Positions 1-7,422 of a DNA stretch of 64,000 nt are shown piece by piece. Both the position numbers and the translations under genes were made by a program. Under the pieces are notes generated by a model. That model saw only the letters and a program-made list of their open reading frames with translations, was not told the origin of the DNA and made no database searches. Source of the stretch: Bacillota bacterium. Lineage in GTDB: Bacteria; Bacillota; Clostridia; Peptostreptococcales; Anaerovoracaceae. The stretch is taken from the NCBI GenBank assembly GCA_017437745.1, contig JAFRYI010000009.1, positions 1 through 64,000 of the forward strand, written 5' to 3'. Position 1 is the first letter of the stretch. Each line of letters begins with the position of its first letter.

Positions 1-690
1 CAGCGGGACGGCCTGCACCTTATCCAGAGACACCAGACTGTATTCTATGCCGTCGATCTCTCCCTGCGGACCGTTCTTAAAGACCGGCGCCCCGTGAAGG
101 TGACCGTAGACCACCCTTTTTACGCCGAAGGCTTTGAACAGATCGGTAAAGCCGGAAGGCTCCTGCTTCCTGTTCATGGGCGGAAAATGCATTGCGGCTG
201 TAATCTCCTTGCCGCAGGCGGAAGCGCTCTTAAGCGACATCTCAAGCCTCAGCAGTTCCCGATCGTATATCTTCCTGTCGGTCTCCTCGGAGAAGTCCGG
301 CTCGCCGGGACAGATCCATCCTCTGGTGCCGCAGACCACGCTGTCGTCCAGCTCGAAGGAATCGTTCTGTATGAACTTTACGCTTCCGAACAGGCCGCGC
401 ATCTTCTTCATGGAAGACCACCAAAGGTCGTGGTTGCCCCTTACGAGAAGCTTCGTTCCGGGAAGCGAGTCCAGCCACGCCAAGTCCGCAAGAGCCTGCT
501 GAAGGCGCAGGGCCCAGCTTATGTCTCCCGCGACGATCACGGTATCCTCCGGTTCCACGAGGCGCAGCCAAACATCGCGGAGGCGCTTGTCGTGGCCTTC
601 CCACGCGCTTCCGAAAACGTCCATGTTCTTATTTGCGCAGGACGGATCGTTCGACAGATGAAGATCCGCTATCGCGTAAAGATGGCTCAA
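1..690 (-). CDS. Calcineurin-like metallophosphoesterase, 3' end beyond window
   Basis: A hydrolase of the calcineurin-like metallophosphoesterase superfamily, 230 codons visible. Reading from the start, the metal-ligand blocks occur in the usual order: ADLHLS (DxH) near residue 8, VAGDISW, then RGNHDLWW, and GHLHGAP near the window edge. The two-metal active site therefore looks intact. I chose the TTG at 688-690 because GGAGAGG precedes it at good spacing and no ATG fits. No signal peptide is seen, so it is probably cytosolic. The gene runs off the left edge; the last codon seen is CTG at 3-1. The substrate cannot be told from the sequence. It diverges from the GH18 gene. Confidence 0.85.
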   Translation of the reverse strand, partial: MSHLYAIADLHLSNDPSCANKNMDVFGSAWEGHDKRLRDVWLRLVEPEDTVIVAGDISWALRLQQALADLAWLDSLPGTKLLVRGNHDLWWSSMKKMRGLFGSVKFIQNDSFELDDSVVCGTRGWICPGEPDFSEETDRKIYDRELLRLEMSLKSASACGKEITAAMHFPPMNRKQEPSGFTDLFKAFGVKRVVYGHLHGAPVFKNGPQGEIDGIEYSLVSLDKVQAVPL

Positions 691-756
691 TTCCTCTCCT
701 CCGGAGCCTGCCGCGTGCCGCGCGGCGCGCAGTTTTACGGCTCGATAAGTCTTTTT

Positions 757-785
757 ATATAATACATATAGAAATATTATGTCAA
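757..785 (-). promoter_or_regulatory. Sigma-A promoter of the metallophosphoesterase gene
   Basis: On the minus strand a TTGACA -35 box (780-785) is followed after 17 bases by TTATAT (757-762). The predicted start near 750 leaves a leader of about 60 bases before the TTG start. It lies back to back with the plus-strand promoter at 795-824. Confidence 0.55.
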
Positions 786-794
786 ATTTTCTAA

Positions 795-824
795 TTGACA
801 ACATATTATACCATAAATTATAAT
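795..824 (+). promoter_or_regulatory. Consensus sigma-A promoter directly before the GH18 gene
   Basis: Perfect TTGACA (795-800) and TATAAT (819-824) boxes are separated by 18 bases. The expected transcription start, about 831, lies only about 3 bases before the ATG at 834, leaving no room for a Shine-Dalgarno sequence. The mRNA would be leaderless or nearly so. Confidence 0.75.
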
Positions 825-833
825 GAATTCGTT

Positions 834-2525
834 ATGAGGGGTAAAGAGATCAGAAAATTATTTTCCGTTGCTTTTATTTTTGTAGTGCTTGTAATTGCCG
901 CAAGCGCTGTTTGCTTTGCGGAAACTCCCCCCGCCTACAACGACGAAGTCCGCATAGACGTTTACGTCAACGGATCCAAGACCGGCGACGCCGCCTACAC
1001 CATCAAGGGCAACATCTACCTTAACATCAACACCATAAAAAATTACGGAGACACCACCGGCATAACCTTCGACACCTCGGAGAACAAGGCTTATTTCAAC
1101 TCGTCCGACATGGACATGTTCTTCGGAGACGCGGAGACTACCGACTTCATAAAGAGCAACGCCGGCAGGGTCTACCTTCCCATCAAGTATTTCAAGAGCG
1201 CCTACCACGTATCGCTGGGCAGCATCAGCCAGCTCTGCAAACTGCATTACGAATACAGGAACGGCGCCGTCTATCTGTATCCGTACAAGGGCATATCGCC
1301 TCTTCTGGTATCCACTGCCGGTTCGTCCGCGGTGAACATGAACGGGCACGCCATCGGCTCGACCATAACCATGCCCTACGGCAACAAGGTCACGATAATA
1401 TCCGAGACCACCTCGCTCTACAGGGTAAGTGATCTGCAGGGCGCCGAGTATTACGTCAGCAAGGCGGACTTCGAAAAGACCAGCGGAGCATCCGTTAAGA
1501 GATACATACAGAACAGCCGCGCTAAAGACACGTTCTCCACGCAGATCAACCTGGCGTGGCTCATGGCCGGCGCAAGGACCGAACTGGCTCCGGAAGCCAA
1601 CGCAGGCCTGGACGTTCTGGCTCCGATCTGGATGAGACTGGAGATAAACGGCGGCGGAAACGTAAGGAACAACTGCGAATACGGCTTCGTGGAGCTCTGC
1701 CACGCCTACGGCGCCAAAGTCTGGATATGCGTAAACAATAACTTCGACAGCAGCGGATCTTCGGCTTACACGTCGACGGTCCTTAAGAATACGTCCCTGC
1801 GCAACAAGGCCATAGCGCAGTACCTGCTGTACGCCTGCCTGTACGACGCGGACGGAATAAACGTGGACTTCGAAGCCATGGAGAAATCTGTCATACGGCA
1901 GTACTACACTGCGTTCATCCAGGAACTGGCCAAGCACTGCAATAAGCTCGGACTTACGATATCCGTGGCTACGCCCGTAGCCAACAGCTACTGGATGGGC
2001 TATTACGACTTCGCCGCCATGGGAAGCGTAGTGGACTACATCTGCCCGATGGCTTACGAAGAGCATTACAGCAAGGGAGCGGGCGCAGGTTCCACCATGT
2101 CCCCGGCCTGGTACACCTCCACGACGAACGACCTCATAAACCTGGTAGGTCCGGGCAAGGTGCTCCTGGGAGTACCCTTCTTTACTCAGGAATGGACCTT
2201 CGACTCCGCCGGCAACATCACGAAGCTCGACGCTGTTACCATAAAGACTTCGCTGAATGACATCGCCGCAAGCGGCACCACTCCGGTCTGGAGCGAGGAG
2301 GAAGGCCAGTACATCGCCACCTACACTAACGCCGACGGCAATACCGTAAAGATCTGGGTGGAAGACCCCAGGTCCATGGCGTTCAAGCTCAACTACGTAA
2401 AGAACGCAAACATCGCCGGCACGGCCTGCTGGGCTTACGGACAGAACACTCCGGACATGCTGGACGTGTTCGCGAAGGTCTTTAAGCAGGGCGTGGATCC
2501 GTTCAGCATCACGGGTTACTGGTAA
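834..2525 (+). CDS. Secreted glycoside hydrolase family 18 protein with stalk-like domain
   Basis: A 563-residue exported protein. Residues 1-29 form a signal peptide (basic start, VAFIFVVLVIAAS core, cleavage near CFA). Residues of about 35-145 resemble the copper-amine-oxidase N-terminal-like 'stalk' domain of clostridial surface proteins, followed by a short SH3-like stretch to about 215. The rest is a GH18 fold with the catalytic signature DGINVDFE at 340-347, where Glu347 is the expected proton donor. Related proteins include spore-cortex and cell-wall N-acetylglucosaminidases such as YaaH/SleL, so a role in peptidoglycan or chitin-like glycan turnover is likely but not shown. ATG 834 is the only start that keeps the signal peptide. 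No Shine-Dalgarno is present. Confidence 0.85.
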   Translation: MRGKEIRKLFSVAFIFVVLVIAASAVCFAETPPAYNDEVRIDVYVNGSKTGDAAYTIKGNIYLNINTIKNYGDTTGITFDTSENKAYFNSSDMDMFFGDAETTDFIKSNAGRVYLPIKYFKSAYHVSLGSISQLCKLHYEYRNGAVYLYPYKGISPLLVSTAGSSAVNMNGHAIGSTITMPYGNKVTIISETTSLYRVSDLQGAEYYVSKADFEKTSGASVKRYIQNSRAKDTFSTQINLAWLMAGARTELAPEANAGLDVLAPIWMRLEINGGGNVRNNCEYGFVELCHAYGAKVWICVNNNFDSSGSSAYTSTVLKNTSLRNKAIAQYLLYACLYDADGINVDFEAMEKSVIRQYYTAFIQELAKHCNKLGLTISVATPVANSYWMGYYDFAAMGSVVDYICPMAYEEHYSKGAGAGSTMSPAWYTSTTNDLINLVGPGKVLLGVPFFTQEWTFDSAGNITKLDAVTIKTSLNDIAASGTTPVWSEEEGQYIATYTNADGNTVKIWVEDPRSMAFKLNYVKNANIAGTACWAYGQNTPDMLDVFAKVFKQGVDPFSITGYW

Positions 2526-2558
2526 GACATTGCGGGCCGGACAAAATTACGCATAACA

Positions 2559-2586
2559 AAAGGGAGGACTTTTCGGTCCTCCCTTT
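2559..2586. terminator. Bidirectional terminator between convergent genes
   Basis: An 11-bp perfect stem, AAAGGGAGGAC (2559-2569) with GTCCTCCCTTT (2576-2586), surrounds a six-base T-rich loop. It lies between the GH18 stop and the IspH-S1 stop and can serve both strands. Confidence 0.75.
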
Positions 2587-2604
2587 AATGTGCCTTCAAC
2601 TAGC

Positions 2605-4653
2605 TTATTCGGCTGCTTCTTCTGCGGGTGCCGCTTCAGCCGGAGCTTCCTCTGCGGGTGCCGGTTCAGCCGGAGCTTCCTCTGCCGGAGCTTCCGGATC
2701 CAGAGTAGCCTTGATGCTGAGCGAGATCCTTCTGCGATCCTTGTCGATCTCCAGGATCTTAGCCTGTACCATCTGACCGATGGACAGCTCGTCCGCGACC
2801 TTGCCTATCCTCTTGTGGGATATCTCGGAAATGTGTACCAGTCCGTCGAGGCCGGGAGCGATCTCTATGAACGCGCCGTATTCCTTGATCTGAACGACCT
2901 TGCCGGTGATGACCTGACCTACCTGATACTGCTCGTCGATGACGCTCCAGGGTTCCGGATTGTTCTGCTTGAGTCCGAGGGAGATCTTGCCCTTCTCGGC
3001 GTTCATGTTCAGGATCTTGACGTTGATGACCTGTCCGATCGAGAGGACTTCCTGCGGGTGCTTAAGCTTGCCCCAAGAGATCTCGGAGATGTGGAGAAGT
3101 CCGTCTATTCCGCCGATGTCTACGAACGCGCCGTAGTCGGTGAATCTCATTACCTTTCCTTCTACTACATCGCCCACGTTGAGGGTGTTCCAGATGTCCG
3201 CGATCTTCTTTCTTCTTTCCTCAGCAAGGAATTCCTTGTGGGAGAAGACTGCCTTGTTGCGTCTGGGATCCACCTTGGTGACCTTGACGGGAAGCGTCTT
3301 TCCGATAAACTCGTCTGCGGTCTCCACATAGTGATCCGCGAGCAGGGACATCGGGATGAATCCGGATATCTCCTTGTAGTTTGCGATAACGCCCTTGTTG
3401 ACTTCCTTGATGACAGTGACCTCGATGACGTCCTTGTTATCGCAGGCGGCGATTATCTCGTCCCAGTTCTCGCTCGACTGCAGTCTCTTCTTGGAGAGAA
3501 GAATGTTACCGTCGCCGTCATCCGTCTTGATGACCTTTGCCTGAACCGCGTCGCCCTCTGCGAACGCATCGGTAAGTTCCTGACCTTCTTCGAGATTAAC
3601 CTCGTTCTTGAACAGGATTCCATCCTTTTTGCATCCAAGATTAACGACCACATGGTCTTTTGTGACCTGCACAACAGTACCGTCCACTATTTCGTTGCGG
3701 GCGGGAAGCTTAAGCGATTTTTCGATCTGATCCATGTACATGGACATATCGTTAGCTTCTTCGTTCTGCGGATCCTTTGTGAAAACTTCACTCATTTTTG
3801 TGACAACCTCCTTAATTATGCGTTCGGGCGCAGATGCACTCGCCGCAACGCCTATTCTATTATATTTTTTCAAGTCGTGCAACGGTAAATTGTTTGATTT
3901 TTCAACGAATACCGTATTTTTACAGGTTGTTACACAAATGTCCAGAAGTTTTTTTGAGTTAGAGGAACTGTTGTCCCCTATCACGACCATCAGGTCCGAC
4001 TCGCGCGCCAGTTTTTCCGCGGCGTTCTGCCTTTCGGACGTCGCTTTGCATATGGTGTTTTCTATTGACGCGTCCGGGAAACAAGCCTTCAGTTCCGAGG
4101 CGCATTCGCTGAAAACATCCGCTGTGAGCGTGGTCTGGGCCGCAGCCGTTACCGGTCTGTTTTTCAGATCGCCGTCCGACTTTATCTTATCCGCCAGGAC
4201 ATGGATCTCCTCCGCGCTCTGAACGGCGAAGACCGGACCTTTCGTCCATCCCGTTATGCCTTTTATCTCCGCGTGGGAAGCGTCTCCGAAAAGGATCAGA
4301 ACGCGCCCTTCCCTGCCAGCCTTTTCCGCTATCCTGTGGACCTTCTCCACAAGAGGACAGGTCCCGTCCACGACGGTAAGACCTCTTTTCTCCGCCTTTT
4401 CGTAGGTGGAAGCAGGCTCGCCGTGAGCCCTTATTATGACGCGCGAGCCTTCCGGAACTTCGTCCGGACTTTCCGCCGTTACAAGGCCTTTTTCGCCGAG
4501 CTCCTTAAGGACTTCCTTGTTGTGGATGAGAGGACCGAGGCAGTAGACCTTGCCGTTGGGTCCGGCCTTTTCCAGTTCTTCCTCGGCCAGTTTTATCGCG
4601 TTCTTTACACCGAAGCAGAACCCCGCGTGTTCCGCTACCGTTATGGTTGCCAT
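2605..4653 (-). CDS. ispH: IspH (HMBPP reductase) fused to ribosomal protein S1
   Basis: A 682-residue fusion. Residues 1-285 are 4-hydroxy-3-methylbut-2-enyl diphosphate reductase, the last enzyme of the MEP isoprenoid pathway. The three [4Fe-4S] cysteines are C13, C99 and C202, and H44, H77, H127 and E129 sit where IspH has its substrate ligands. Residues from about 305 to 655 hold four S1 RNA-binding repeats; the last two contain the typical YGAF and GLLHIS/GLVHIS. The final 28 residues are an Ala/Pro/Glu-rich tail. Such fusions are known in Clostridia. The ATG at 4653 has GGAGG upstream. An internal AAGGAGG and in-frame ATG could also yield S1 alone. Confidence 0.95.
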   Translation of the reverse strand: MATITVAEHAGFCFGVKNAIKLAEEELEKAGPNGKVYCLGPLIHNKEVLKELGEKGLVTAESPDEVPEGSRVIIRAHGEPASTYEKAEKRGLTVVDGTCPLVEKVHRIAEKAGREGRVLILFGDASHAEIKGITGWTKGPVFAVQSAEEIHVLADKIKSDGDLKNRPVTAAAQTTLTADVFSECASELKACFPDASIENTICKATSERQNAAEKLARESDLMVVIGDNSSSNSKKLLDICVTTCKNTVFVEKSNNLPLHDLKKYNRIGVAASASAPERIIKEVVTKMSEVFTKDPQNEEANDMSMYMDQIEKSLKLPARNEIVDGTVVQVTKDHVVVNLGCKKDGILFKNEVNLEEGQELTDAFAEGDAVQAKVIKTDDGDGNILLSKKRLQSSENWDEIIAACDNKDVIEVTVIKEVNKGVIANYKEISGFIPMSLLADHYVETADEFIGKTLPVKVTKVDPRRNKAVFSHKEFLAEERRKKIADIWNTLNVGDVVEGKVMRFTDYGAFVDIGGIDGLLHISEISWGKLKHPQEVLSIGQVINVKILNMNAEKGKISLGLKQNNPEPWSVIDEQYQVGQVITGKVVQIKEYGAFIEIAPGLDGLVHISEISHKRIGKVADELSIGQMVQAKILEIDKDRRRISLSIKATLDPEAPAEEAPAEPAPAEEAPAEAAPAEEAAE
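3793..3813 (-). promoter_or_regulatory. Internal ribosome binding site and start for stand-alone S1
   Basis: On the minus strand AAGGAGG (3807-3813) lies 11 bases before an in-frame ATG (3793-3795), codon 287 of the IspH-S1 fusion. It falls exactly at the domain boundary. Translation from here would give a 396-residue four-repeat S1 protein, close to the size of free Firmicute S1-like proteins. Confidence 0.6.
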
Positions 4654-4684
4654 CTAAGCCTCCGTAGATGAAGTATAATAATTA

Positions 4685-4713
4685 ATTATACATTAGACGG
4701 CCGATAAAGTTAA
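4685..4713 (-). promoter_or_regulatory. Sigma-A promoter of the ispH-S1 gene
   Basis: TTAACT (4708-4713) and TATAAT (4685-4690) on the minus strand are 17 bases apart. The transcript would start near 4678, about 25 bases before the ATG. Confidence 0.6.
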
Positions 4714-4735
4714 CATTTTTCAGAGCGGCCCTTTG

Positions 4736-4744
4736 TGCTATACT
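4736..4744 (+). promoter_or_regulatory. Extended -10 promoter placing the transcript start at the ATG
   Basis: TGCTATACT matches an extended -10 (TGnTATAAT-like). Its -10 hexamer ends at 4744, so transcription should begin near 4751, which is the A of the start codon. No convincing -35 and no Shine-Dalgarno are present. Confidence 0.5.
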
Positions 4745-4750
4745 ATTGCC

Positions 4751-5257
4751 ATGGACAAGACCAGATCTAACATTCTTCTGATAGGCATGCCGGGCTCCGG
4801 CAAATCCACGATAGGCAGGATCCTATCCAAAAGGACCGGAATGCCGGTCGTGGACACGGACGATCTCCTGATAGAAAAGGAACATCTTAAGCTGCAGGAG
4901 ATAATACACGGCAAGGGCCTGGACTATTTCTACGAAGCCGAAGCGCGCGTCCTGTCCGAGATCATGCTGAAGGGCTACATCATCAGCACCGGCGGCAGTG
5001 CCATATACTACACGGAAGCCATGGAAAAGCTCCGCGAATGCTGCGTCGTAGTGTACCTTAAGGCGTCCGTTCCCAGACTGCTCAGAAACATAAGGAACCT
5101 GGATAGCAGAGGCATTGCGCTTAAACCCGGCCAGACCTTCGAGGATCTCTACGAAGAACGCTGTCCCCTGTACGAAAAGTACGCGGACGTTACCATAGAC
5201 ACCGACGGCCAGACCCCCGCAAGCATATGCAGGGAGATAAAGGCAAAGGTGCTGTAG
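4751..5257 (+). CDS. Shikimate-kinase-like small P-loop kinase
   Basis: A 168-residue P-loop kinase of the shikimate kinase family (phosphorylates shikimate at O3 in aromatic amino acid synthesis). The Walker A loop GMPGSGKST is at residues 12-20, followed by VVDTDDL and late YEERCPLYEKYAD, which carries the family's lid-side Arg. Two substrate-binding features differ from AroK: the FRxxE motif reads FYEAE, so the shikimate-binding Arg is a Tyr, and the Gly-Gly-Gly loop reads STGGSA. No other aromatic-pathway gene is nearby. The fold assignment is firm; the substrate is not. ATG 4751 has no Shine-Dalgarno and is placed at the predicted transcript start. Confidence 0.7.
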   Translation: MDKTRSNILLIGMPGSGKSTIGRILSKRTGMPVVDTDDLLIEKEHLKLQEIIHGKGLDYFYEAEARVLSEIMLKGYIISTGGSAIYYTEAMEKLRECCVVVYLKASVPRLLRNIRNLDSRGIALKPGQTFEDLYEERCPLYEKYADVTIDTDGQTPASICREIKAKVL

Positions 5258-5284
5258 ACACTACCCGGCAACATCGTTTTTCAT

Positions 5285-5905
5285 TCAAGGGCTATGCTCC
5301 TCTCCTATGCAAAGGAGGCAGGGAGTATAGCCATGTTTTTCTGCCTCGGATCTGGTCATCGTCTCGAAGCTCTTGGTAATGCTGGCGCAGCTCCGCCTGT
5401 GATAGACCGTCGAATTATCCGAATAAAGGCATACGTACGCACCGTTCGGAAGACTGCCCGGTTTGCATATCCTGCAGGCAGAGTACTCTCTTCTTAACGC
5501 GTTGGTCAGGATCACTTCCCGGTCTCCGTCTATCATGGTGCCGCAGCCCGCACGGTGATAGCGTATCCCGCGCTTCGGAAACACGTAGACAAGTTCGTCA
5601 TCCTCGTCCGCGATCCCGCGCGATTCGCCGATGAACGGCCTGTACACAAGTCTCAGCAACACTCCGTTTCCCGGCCTGGCCGTCTGAAACAAAACATCCG
5701 TATCCATGTCCAGTCCCGACGCGGCTATAACGTCCACCTGCGTTTTAGCTCGAGAGGCCATGTCCTTATAGGCGGTCTCTTCCGCTCCGGCCTGATTAAT
5801 AAGAGCCAGTAGCATGCATATAGATATTATGAATACCGGCAAAGTACACGCCGCGTCCACGAACAGAGAGCCTCTTTTACCTGTAAACATAAGTCTGTTC
5901 GACAT
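5285..5905 (-). CDS. TadE-like pseudopilin with two C-terminal H-C-C-C metal-site repeats
   Basis: A 206-residue protein ending the Tad operon. Residues 11-40 are a TadE-type N-terminal segment (GSLFVDAACTLPVFIISIC) that would be the transmembrane/assembly helix. The C-terminal half has two copies of the same pattern, H-x3-C-x22-C-x2-C: H117/C121/C144/C147 and H169/C173/C196/C199, exactly 52 residues apart. This pattern resembles the Ada-like zinc-binding tail found in some secreted nucleases and surface proteins. The ATG at 5905 has AGGAGGA at proper spacing, and the gene overlaps the preceding gene by 29 bp. A surface, metal-stabilised minor pilin is an inference. Confidence 0.75.
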   Translation of the reverse strand: MSNRLMFTGKRGSLFVDAACTLPVFIISICMLLALINQAGAEETAYKDMASRAKTQVDVIAASGLDMDTDVLFQTARPGNGVLLRLVYRPFIGESRGIADEDDELVYVFPKRGIRYHRAGCGTMIDGDREVILTNALRREYSACRICKPGSLPNGAYVCLYSDNSTVYHRRSCASITKSFETMTRSEAEKHGYTPCLLCIGEEHSP

Positions 5906-7049
5906 TTCCTGTCCTCCTACGGTGCGTGAACGAGGCATTCAGATCGAATCCGTACGCGTAGCTTTTGAAAGAGAAGTTGGAGCCGTCGATCTTCGTTATG
6001 TTGATCTGCATTACGTCCATCAGTCTGGCCAGCTTCTCGTCCCTCGGCACCAGCGCCATAAGCACCCTCAGATAAGTTTTGTAATCCAGCTTATCCACCT
6101 TGCGCCCCGCAAGTATGTTCCTGACCTCTTCGACCGATTTAGCCGCAGCGAGCGCGGACGATACCAGCAGTTCGCCGGTCTCAGCCAGATACTTCGCCTC
6201 ATTTACTGCGAAGCGCAGCGAGAAAAGGCTCAGCTTCACGGCTTTCAGATTTGCCTTATCGGAGCGGTTTCCGTACAGGATGTACTCCGTTTCCAGCTCC
6301 AGATAGCCGTCCTTCGTATCGACGGCGTCGGAACATACGGCCAGTATGTATTCATCCTCGAGAAGCGTAGAAAAAGACAAGTCCCGAATGCCCCCGGAAA
6401 ACAGCAGCGAGACTCTTCTGCCGTAACCCAGAAGCGAGCTCGGGAGATCTCTGCATTCCTTTTCGGACAGAGACCTTCCCCTGTTCCGGTCCGGGTCCCT
6501 GCCGAATTCTTCTTCCGCTGTCTGTGAAACATCCTCAGGCTCCTGCGCAGCATCTCCTTCGGCGTCTCCCTCCGTAAGCCCACCCATGAGTTCGGATACG
6601 CCTCCGTCGGAGTGATCCAGAATGTACTCCAGAACGTTGCCTTTTATCAGCGCAGTTCCCGGAGCGAGCTTTCTGACCTGCGTTCCGAAGGCTGAAACAT
6701 CCAGCGCCGGATAGTTTTCCGCGCTTGCCTCTATCGTGACCGGCGCAGGCTTCGCGAGAGCCTTCCCGCCTACGAGCGACGAATCGATGTAAAAACGCGA
6801 CAGCCTTGAAAGCAGCGCGTCATCGCCCCTTACTGCGAATACTCCGTACCGTCTGAAAAGGTCCTTCTGATACTCGGAAAGCACGGATCTTCCGGTACTT
6901 GCGCAAACTGTTTCAGCTATGCTCCGCGCCGCGTAAGCCGACGCCGTATCGATCATCAGCAGGACCGCCGCGGATAAAGCAGCCAGTATCATAAGCAGAT
7001 ATACTGTTGTAAAGCCCCGGCGGTCCGGTGCGATCATTTTATGTACCAT
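5877..7049 (-). CDS. TadG-like / DUF5702 pilus-associated protein
   Basis: A 390-residue protein with one N-terminal membrane segment (VYLLMILAALSAAVLLMI) and a long extracytoplasmic part. The stretch after the helix (ARSIAETVCASTGRSVLSEY, then LFRRYGVFAV) is typical of the DUF5702 family found beside Tad genes in Clostridia and thought to be TadG-like. A low-complexity acidic segment, residues of about 170-200, is rich in Glu and Asp. I chose the ATG at 7047-7049, preceded by AGGGGAAG. The gene overlaps the upstream TadE gene by 16 bp, as expected for a coupled operon. The function is inferred from family and context only. Confidence 0.75.
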   Translation of the reverse strand: MVHKMIAPDRRGFTTVYLLMILAALSAAVLLMIDTASAYAARSIAETVCASTGRSVLSEYQKDLFRRYGVFAVRGDDALLSRLSRFYIDSSLVGGKALAKPAPVTIEASAENYPALDVSAFGTQVRKLAPGTALIKGNVLEYILDHSDGGVSELMGGLTEGDAEGDAAQEPEDVSQTAEEEFGRDPDRNRGRSLSEKECRDLPSSLLGYGRRVSLLFSGGIRDLSFSTLLEDEYILAVCSDAVDTKDGYLELETEYILYGNRSDKANLKAVKLSLFSLRFAVNEAKYLAETGELLVSSALAAAKSVEEVRNILAGRKVDKLDYKTYLRVLMALVPRDEKLARLMDVMQINITKIDGSNFSFKSYAYGFDLNASFTHRRRTGNVEQTYVYR

Positions 7050-7276
7050 CTTCCCCTTAAGATCTTTTCGGCAGGCAGTCTCCCGCCTTCGGTAAGCTCC
7101 TGCGCGTACGCGGCGTGCTCCGAGCTGCTGGTCTCCACTTTTTCGCAAAGCAGTGTCCCGAGCTTTATCATACCCACTACTATGAGTACCACCAGCGGTA
7201 TGATGAGCGCCGCTTCCACCTGCGCGTTTCCTTCAGAACCCCGCTCGAAAAAGGTCCTTGAACACGCCGTTGACAA
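7034..7276 (-). CDS. TadE-like small pseudopilin
   Basis: A short TadE-like protein of about 80 residues with the family signature GNAQVEAALIIPLVVLIV: a Gly-Asn/Ala-Glu entry into a hydrophobic helix, followed by SSSEHAAYAQELTEGG. TadE proteins are minor pilins needed for Flp pilus assembly. The start is uncertain. The only start-like codon after the upstream in-frame stop is TTG at 7274-7276, without a clear Shine-Dalgarno, inside the 3' end of the Flp1 gene. Translation is probably coupled to that gene. The true N-terminus could be shorter. Confidence 0.65.
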   Translation of the reverse strand: MSTACSRTFFERGSEGNAQVEAALIIPLVVLIVVGMIKLGTLLCEKVETSSSEHAAYAQELTEGGRLPAEKILRGRWYIK

Positions 7277-7409
7277 AACTGGTTATCTGCTTGTTGAATA
7301 TAAGTCCTATGACGACGGCGATAGCTATAAGTATCGCCACCTGGACCAGTTCCATTCCCCTGTTGTCATTGTTAAGGTCCAAAAACAGACCGTTTAAAAA
7401 ACTTCTCAT
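7233..7409 (-). CDS. Flp1-like major pilin (58 residues)
   Basis: A 58-residue gene. It starts at ATG 7407-7409 behind GGGGAAAGGAT and ends with TGA at 7233-7235. The protein has a short leader with DNNDNRGMELVQVA-like entry (Gly then Met-Glu) into one hydrophobic helix (AILIAIAVVIGLIF), then NKQITSFVNGVFKDL. This matches the Flp1-like putative pilin/flagellin domain of Gram-positive Tad loci, where cleavage is expected after the Gly. It lies between TadC and TadE, the usual place for the pilin. It overlaps the TadE reading frame by 44 bp. Confidence 0.8.
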   Translation of the reverse strand: MRSFLNGLFLDLNNDNRGMELVQVAILIAIAVVIGLIFNKQITSFVNGVFKDLFRAGF

Positions 7410-7422
7410 ATCCTTTCCCCTT

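Noticed and set aside
7274..7409. Frameshifted pilin gene
   Set aside because: The Flp1-like and TadE frames overlap by 44 bp, but each is a complete, separate protein with its own family signature, so no frameshift is needed.
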